From NCBI GenBank assembly GCA_026770615.1, contig MU631309.1, positions 74,302 to 84,611 of the forward strand: a stretch of DNA of 10,310 nucleotides. The letters run 5' to 3'. The notes under the pieces are model-generated. The model did not search any database. It was not told where the DNA came from and saw only the letters and a program-made list of their open reading frames with translations. The translations under genes and the position numbers were made by a program. The DNA is from Pavlovales sp. CCMP2436 (taxonomy: Eukaryota; Haptophyta; Pavlovophyceae; Pavlovales). Of this stretch, positions 6,961-10,310 are shown one piece after another; position 1 is the first letter of the stretch, and each line of letters starts with the position of its first letter.

Positions 6961-8187
6961 ACACTTCAAGGAGCGTGCACTTCAGCGGCTCCAACCAACC
7001 CGATCACCAACACCTCTGGCTCTCCCGACGATGACCAGATCGCCGCCGACAGAGCAGCCTATGGGTGTGAAGGCGAGGACGTCAACGACGACCCGCCGCC
7101 ACTCAACCAAGACTCGGACTCAGACGACGATGACGCGCCGCCGCCGCCGCGCACCGCCACGCCGACTTCATCCTCCAAGCCATCCTCAGAGCCTTCCTCT
7201 GAGCCATCCTCTCCGCCGATCATTCGCCCGACCGGCGACCTCCGCGTCGAATTGCGACAGCAGCCACGACACAACTACACGGCCAACGTGGTCCTACTCG
7301 CCGTCGACGAGAACTTCAAGGACGCCATGGCCGGCGACTACCAGAATGATTAGGCCACTGCCATCATCGATGAGCTCGAGTCCCACCGTGTTCTCCACAC
7401 ATGGGACGTCTCCATCCGCGAGCGAGCGCCGATCATCCCGACCAAGTTCGTCTTCAAGATCAAGCCTCAAGCCAACGGGACGGTTGACACGTACAAGGCG
7501 CGCATCATCGCGCAAGGATTCTGGCAAATCCCAGGTCTCCACTACGACGAGACCTACTCCCCGACGCTGCGCTACGACTCGTTGCGTTTACTCCTCGCTC
7601 ACGCCGCCTTCATGCGCAAGCCGGGCGATTCTCGCTGGCAAGTCTGCAGCGCAGATGTCTCATCAGCATACCTCAACGCTGAGGCCTCCGACTCGGAACA
7701 ACTCGGACTCCCGCCGCTCTACCAGGCCAAAATCATCGCACCGCCCGGCTTCAAGGTCGCGCTGCGCTGCCGCCGCGTCATCAACGGTCTCAAGCAGAGT
7801 GGCCGACTCTGGTGGAAGACCAATCTCGACATCATGGAACGCATTAAGTTCCACCGCATCGACGCCTCCTGGTCTGTCTACCATCGCATCCGTGAGGACG
7901 GCTTCATCGACCTTGTGGGCTTGTTCGTGGACGACTTCCTTCTGCTTTCGAGCTCTCTAAGCCCAACGGCCTGCGCAGAGATCGTCGACGAACTCAAGGG
8001 ATTCTACAACATCTGCTTCCTCGGCCCCATCAAGACCTTCCTCGGCGTCAACGTCGAGCAGGACGAGAGTAGCATCACAATGTCGATGCCTCTCTACATC
8101 GCGACCTGCCTCGAGCGCTTCGACCTCTTGGGCATCTTCACGAAGAAGTCCCCCATGATGATCGACCTAGACAAGCACGATGGCTAG
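6961..8187 (+). pseudogene. pol: Copia pol: acidic linker and reverse transcriptase (RVT_2), nonsense mutations
   Basis: After a frame change from 3 to 1 at about 6960-7000, the frame is uniform. A low-complexity linker (an Asp run, then Pro, then Ser/Glu/Pro repeats) spans about 7030-7230 and joins integrase to reverse transcriptase. The transcriptase shows FVFKIKPQANGTVDTYKARI and QGFWQIPGLHYDETYSP, then motif A CSADVSSAYLN (Asp codon 7654-7656), INGLKQSGRLWW, and the catalytic box FVDD (7924-7935), the copia form of YxDD. Then come FLGPIKTFLGVNV and PLYIATCLERF. TAG at 7351-7353 interrupts the frame just before the domain. TAG at 8185-8187 ends this segment; the same frame continues into RNase H. 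Active-site residues are intact; only the two stops break it. Confidence 0.92.
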
Positions 8188-8928
8188 GACGAGCCCGAGA
8201 TACTCGATGGTGAAGGCAGCTCCAACTTCCGCTCCATGGTCGGGGCGCTGCTTTTCATCTCCAACACCTGTCGGCCGGACGTCGCTTTCGCATCAAGCTT
8301 CCTCGCGCGCTCGATGGCATCTCTGACCAGCTCTGCGCTCGACGCCGCCAAGCGCGTCTGGCTCTACCTCGCTGGCTCGACAAACCAAGGTCTCCTCTAC
8401 CGCAGCTCCAAGGCGTGCAAGGAGGAGACGCTGCCGCACCTTGTGTCCTACGTCGACTCCGACTGGGCAGCCGACCTCGAGCGCCGCCGCTCGACAACTG
8501 GGTATGTCTTCTTAGTTGCAGGCGCGCCTGTCAGCTGGCGCTCCTCTCGGCAGTCCATCACCACGCTCTTGTCGACAGAAGCCGAGTACCTCGCCCTCGC
8601 CGACGCCGGCAAGGAGGCCGTCTACTTCTGCGACATCATCAACGACTTGGGCATCATCAAGGGCGACGCCCCGCTGCCGCTCTTTGAGGACAACAAGGGC
8701 GCGATCAACCTCGCGCACAACCCCAAGTTCCACTCGCGCACCAAGCACATTGAAATCCGGCATCACTTCATTCGCGACTGTGTCGAGCACAAGGTCATCT
8801 CCATTCAGAAGGTGGGCACCAACGATAACATCGCTGACGGCTTCACCAAGCCGATCGGAGGCGCCCAGTTCAAGCTCTTCGCAAAACTGATCACGGACAT
8901 GATCAAGCCAACGATCAAGTTCAAGTAG
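8188..8928 (+). pseudogene. pol: Copia pol: RNase H domain and C-terminus
   Basis: RNase H removes the RNA strand during reverse transcription. The segment is open in the same frame as reverse transcriptase, directly after the TAG at 8185-8187; the first ATG within it is 8236. Conserved copia landmarks occur in order: MVGALLFISNTCRPDVAFA, YVDSDWAADLERRRSTTGYVF (first catalytic Asp codon 8455-8457), VSWRSSRQSITTLLSTEAEYLAL, LFEDNKGAINLAHNP, RTKHIEIRHHFIRD, and NIADGFTKPI near the end. No missing key residue is seen, so this is the best-preserved part. The polyprotein ends at TAG 8926-8928, 71 bp before the polypurine tract. That natural ending shows UAG acts as a stop here. Confidence 0.93.
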
Positions 8929-8999
8929 CAACTTCATCACTTTGACGTTTTGGCAACATGCACATTCTCCACTGCGTCATCCACCCTACTCGTCAGATT

Positions 9000-9006
9000 A
9001 AGGGGG
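9000..9006 (+). other. Polypurine tract (plus-strand primer site)
   Basis: AAGGGGG lies directly against the TGTGTC start of the 3' LTR, as expected for the RNase H-resistant primer of plus-strand DNA synthesis. The matching position before the 5' LTR reads CGTTCAG, so the purine run belongs to the element, not to the repeat. Confidence 0.85.
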
Positions 9007-9255
9007 TGTGTCAAGGTAATCTGACACTGGTCAGATTCACCTGACGCGATCCTCCCGGACTCTCAGTCCGGGACATTCGCAGTCAGGCTAAGATAGCAAG
9101 GAACTTGTCTTCGCCAGGAAGATAAGTTTCTATGATTAAACTTCAGTCGTTTCATTCTAAATCAATCCATTCTTGGATCACTTTAGCTCCCGTCGACAGC
9201 CCTCAACGGCGCTTCACTCCGGACCTCTGCGCCACCGCAGGAGAACCTCAACACG
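9007..9255 (+). repeat. 3' LTR (249 bp)
   Basis: It aligns without gaps to 1751-1999 with about 17 differences, mostly transitions. Its last base is G where the 5' copy has A, so it ends CACG instead of CACA. It keeps a perfect hairpin, TCCCGGACT (9053-9061) with AGTCCGGGA (9065-9073), whose right arm carries two changes in the 5' LTR. The start hairpin (GGTAATCTGAC with GTCAGATTCACC) is also present, with one more mismatch than in the 5' copy. Confidence 0.93.
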
Positions 9256-9995
9256 GTGTGCTCGCGCGCTTTCAGTGCGGGTATCTTCGCCAGCATCGCC
9301 GCCTTTCAGCGCGCGTGCATCGTCCTGTTCACAGCACGCTGCATCGCCGTGCTCTCAGTGCGCGCAGCATCTCTGCGTTCGGCGTGCACAGCGTCGCCGC
9401 GCTCACAGCACGTAGCATCGCCGCAGTCACAGTATGCAGCATTGCTGCACTCTCAGTGCACCTTTACCGCGCCGCAGAATCAACGTGCTCTCCGCGCGCA
9501 CATCATCGTCGCGCCGCAGTTTCGACGCGCTCTCGGCGCGCGGTGCATCGGCGCGCGCTGCGTCGCCGCGCTCTAACGCGCAGCATCCCCGCGTCCTCAA
9601 TGCGTATGCCATCTTCGCCGAGCGATCTCGGCGCTTGGCATCGCCGTTTTCTCAGCCCGCAGCATCGCCGCGCTCTCAGCACGCAGCATTGCCGCGCTCT
9701 CAGTGCACCTTCGCCACGCCGCAGCATCAACGCGCTATCGGCGCGCACAGCAGCGCCGCGATCTCAGCGCACGCACGCCGCGCCGCTGCATTGACGCAAT
9801 CTCAGCGCGCTTGACATATCTCGCTGCAGCGCAGTTCGCCGTAGTGCACAGCCAGTTCGCCGCAGCTCGCCGCAGCTATCGGTTTGCACAGCATCGCGCA
9901 GCTATCGGTGTGCACAGCATCGCTGCGCTCTCAGCGCATGCACGCCACGCCCAGCTTCGACGCGATCTCGGCGCGCTCGGCAAGCTTGCTGTAGT
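9256..9995. repeat. Degenerate 24-bp tandem repeat field
   Basis: The unit is roughly AGCATCGCCGCGCTCTCAGTGCGC. Clear in-phase units run 9342-9365, 9366-9389, 9390-9413, 9414-9437 and 9438-9461, and similar units return at about 9660-9710 and 9900-9935. Several frames stay open through it, with Ala/Arg/Ser/His-rich translations in all of them, which is what a stop-poor GC-rich repeat gives. No start context, domain or codon signal supports a gene. Confidence 0.7.
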
Positions 9996-10085
9996 GCAGC
10001 TAGCCGCCGCGCAGCTCGCCGCCTTGCAGCTCACCGCAGCGTAGCTCGCCGCAGCGCAGCTCGCCGCAGCGCAGCTCGCCGCCGG
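9996..10085. repeat. Six-copy 15-bp tandem repeat
   Basis: Six units of exactly 15 bp (consensus GCAGCTCGCCGCAGC) fill 9996-10085 without gaps. One unit has GTAGCTC for GCAGCTC (C to T at 10042), which places a TAG (10042-10044) in the frame otherwise open from 9703 to the window end. Confidence 0.85.
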
Positions 10086-10310
10086 GCTCCTCGTAACGCT
10101 CGCCGCCTGGCTACGCGCTCCGCTCGTGGCCGGGCTTCACGCTCCGCTCGCCGACAGGCTACACGCCCCGCTCGCCGCTGGGCTTTGCGCTCCGCTCGCT
10201 GCTGGGCTTCGTGCTCCGCTCCCGGGCTTAGAGCTCACTCGCCGCTGGTCTTCGCGCTTCGCTTCCGGGCTTCAAACTTTCGCGCTCCGCTCGTCGCCGG
10301 GCTTCGCGCT
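10086..10310. repeat. Second 24-bp tandem repeat family, running off the right edge
   Basis: The consensus is GCTCCGCTCGCCGCTGGGCT plus a variable TTCG-like tail. Good units lie at 10117-10140, 10141-10164, 10165-10188, 10189-10212 and 10284-10307, with diverged or shortened units between. It is unrelated in sequence to the 24-bp unit at 9256-9995. One plus-strand frame is open throughout (Leu/Ala/Gly/Pro-rich), but repeat structure explains that. Confidence 0.8.

Larger units (their letters stand above)
1751..9255 (+). mobile_element. Ty1/copia LTR retrotransposon, decayed, about 7.5 kb
   Basis: Two 249-bp direct repeats bound the element. Between them lie gag with a CCHC knuckle, aspartic protease, integrase, reverse transcriptase, RNase H and a polypurine tract. 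Integrase before reverse transcriptase defines Ty1/copia (Pseudoviridae-type) rather than Ty3/gypsy. Without the 640-bp nested insertion and its 4-bp duplication the length is about 6.86 kb. The LTRs differ at about 17 of 249 positions, 14 of them transitions by my count. Coding is broken by roughly nine frame changes and two in-frame TAG codons, so the copy is inactive. No 5-bp target duplication is visible: TTCAG precedes the 5' LTR and GTGTG follows the 3' LTR. No primer-binding site beginning TGG is present just after the 5' LTR. Confidence 0.95.

Noticed and set aside
120..8187. Reassigned UAG codon
   Set aside because: The RNase H frame ends naturally at TAG 8926-8928 close to the polypurine tract, and many frameshifts accompany the TAGs, so ordinary decay is simpler.
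9256..9300. LTR extending past 249 bp, based on weak similarity of GTGCGTATCTCCG (2013-2025) to a stretch near 9273-9287
   Set aside because: The intervening bases do not align and TGTG...CACA already gives canonical ends at 1751 and 1999.
9132..10044. Several long Arg/Ala/Ser-rich open frames after the 3' LTR
   Set aside because: All frames are open at once in a GC-rich 24-bp repeat, and one starts inside the LTR; there is no coding signal beyond lack of stops.
9996..10085. CRISPR-like array
   Set aside because: The 15-bp units are contiguous with no unique spacers, and the context is eukaryotic.

Overview
The window looks like repeat-rich nuclear DNA of a GC-rich eukaryote, probably an alga or another protist. 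The evidence is a Ty1/copia LTR retrotransposon, strong preference for C- or G-ending codons, abundant tandem repeats, and no bacterial operon layout. The sequence alone does not fix the species.

Layout. Positions 1-875 (minus strand) hold the start of a gene that runs off the left edge. It has a Ser/Ala/Pro-rich repeat region, then a zinc-finger-like domain resembling the N-terminus of FAR1/MULE transposases, interrupted by one in-frame TAG. Positions 876-1750 hold no convincing gene. They carry a series of hairpins (971-999, 1172-1197, 1631-1680, 1693-1706, 1711-1730) and a tandem repeat of about 80 bp (1265-1580).

Positions 1751-9255 are a copia element with 249-bp LTRs that differ at about 17 sites (about 7%, counted by eye), so the insertion is old. 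Its domain order is gag, protease, integrase, reverse transcriptase, RNase H, then a polypurine tract, which is diagnostic of Ty1/copia. It is dead: at least nine frame changes and two in-frame TAG codons break gag-pol, the protease active site reads DSS instead of DSG, and a 640-bp transposon sits between gag and pol. The gag is unusual: after a CCHC zinc knuckle it carries an octapeptide repeat tract and a long cysteine-rich region.

The nested element (4675-5314) has 15-bp perfect terminal inverted repeats, a 4-bp TAAA target duplication, and three copies of an ATCCTAT-spacer-ATAGGAT palindrome. It encodes nothing recognisable and looks like a non-autonomous DNA transposon (MITE-like).

Positions 9256-10310 are three successive tandem-repeat fields with periods of 24, 15 and 24 bp and no convincing gene. 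No target-site duplication is seen around the copia element. I see no defence system, CRISPR array, rRNA or tRNA. The most novel items are the nested inverted-repeat element and the expanded cysteine-rich gag.
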